Shown: positions 62,151 to 64,000 of the stretch, piece by piece
Layout of the letters: each line of letters begins with the position of its first letter
Position numbering within the stretch: the first letter of the stretch is position 1
Assembly: GCA_963693365.1 (NCBI GenBank)
Contig: CAVNZM010000002.1
Span: 10,416,001 to 10,480,000, forward strand
Source of the DNA: Amoebidium appalachense
Taxonomy: Eukaryota; Ichthyosporea
Reading direction: 5' to 3'
Length of the DNA stretch: 64,000 bases
Translations under genes and position numbers: made by a program
Notes under the pieces: generated by a model
The model's database searches: none
The model's input: the letters and a program-made list of their open reading frames with translations, nothing else
What the model was told of the DNA's origin: nothing

Positions 62151-62188
<38 letters not shown>

Positions 62189-62256
62189 GGCAAGTCCAAA
62201 CCAAAAACCAAAACAAACAATAAAAACAAAAAGATAGCCACCCAAATGCCCCCCTT
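59718..62256. other. Spacer between the hypothetical gene and Derlin
   Basis: Mostly ordinary sequence. It includes a patch of GGGTTGGGCT/AGCCCAACCC-type self-complementary motifs (60340-60620), C runs followed by CCA repeats (61057-61111 and 61307-61375), a (TG)n array (61676-61710) and a C run (62151-62186). The plus-strand frame at 61850-62080 has balanced composition but no recognisable relative, so it is not called. Confidence 0.5.
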
Positions 62257-63625
<1,369 letters not shown>

Positions 63626-64000
63626 CTGCAGCCCACCAGGTGTGAGCATGGCTTGTATGGCTGGGGTGGGGGCCGGGGGAGGGGAGGGGGGGGGGGGGGG
63701 GGGAGGGGGGGACGGGTGCGGGTGATAGAAAAGCCGCAAGGACAGGTTTAGGAACCACGGAGGGCACCGGCAGAGAGGGGGGGAGGGTACAAAGAAGTAG
63801 CGGGGGTTTTAAATCGGCGGATGGCACCAGACGACCTAGGCATGTAGCTAATACCTGCCACCACTACAGCCACAGCCCACGAAGCACATGCCGATTAGCC
63901 TTGCAAGAAACACTAAAAACACTATTACCGGCCAGCTGGCAATGCAAGGACACGGGCAGGGGCAAGCGAGCCAAATTGTGTGAACGTGAGTATGTGCATG
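63626..64000. other. Intronic or upstream sequence of Derlin, window edge
   Basis: Contains a G-rich run (63676-63712) and otherwise ordinary sequence. I looked on the minus strand for the N-terminal Derlin block (RLITNFLFFG-like) and did not find it, so the missing exons should lie beyond 64000. Confidence 0.45.

Overview
The window is nuclear DNA of a eukaryote. It carries at least eight protein-coding loci, most of them split by spliceosomal introns with GT..AG borders, and no operons or ribosome binding sites. Introns and spacers are saturated with simple sequence: (CA)n/(GT)n arrays up to about 140 nt, runs of G or C up to 87 nt, (GA)n tracts and several minisatellites. Most long open frames here are Thr-His, Cys-Val, poly-Pro or poly-Gly readings of these repeats, not genes. 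The encoded proteins (V-ATPase subunit d ending in KIDNYIPIF, two-finger GATA factor, HORMAD with PHD finger, an SMIM13-like protein) look unikont/opisthokont. A unicellular holozoan or similar protist would fit, but that placement is inference. TAA, TAG and TGA are all used as terminators, so the code looks standard.

Layout: 1-3.87 kb is repeat-rich spacer. 3.87-10.2 kb (minus) is the V-ATPase V0 subunit d gene, seven exons, with three local defects (in-frame TGA, frameshift, missing AG acceptor). 13.0-16.45 kb (minus) is a two-exon gene for a 67-residue SMIM13-like membrane protein; its intron holds a 1.4 kb polypurine tract. 18.5-21.0 kb (plus) is a five-exon GATA factor. 24.6-36.76 kb (plus) is a meiotic HORMA protein in about 22 exons, with a PHD finger, a probable winged helix and a probable C-terminal closure motif. 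38.57-44.17 kb (minus) is a MIZ/SP-RING SUMO E3 ligase of PIAS/ZMIZ type. 46.79-57.89 kb (minus) is mitochondrial processing peptidase alpha in 12 exons; one intron holds a decayed reverse transcriptase and another a 38-nt minisatellite. 58.99-59.72 kb (minus) is a single-exon gene of unknown function. 62.26-63.63 kb (minus) is the C-terminal part of a Derlin whose start lies beyond the window.

The genes belong to unrelated processes (vacuolar acidification, transcription, meiosis, SUMOylation, mitochondrial import, ERAD); nothing suggests a cluster or an acquired island. All exon joins quoted were worked out by hand from reading phase, splice dinucleotides and remembered family conservation. 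No alignment or RNA evidence was available.
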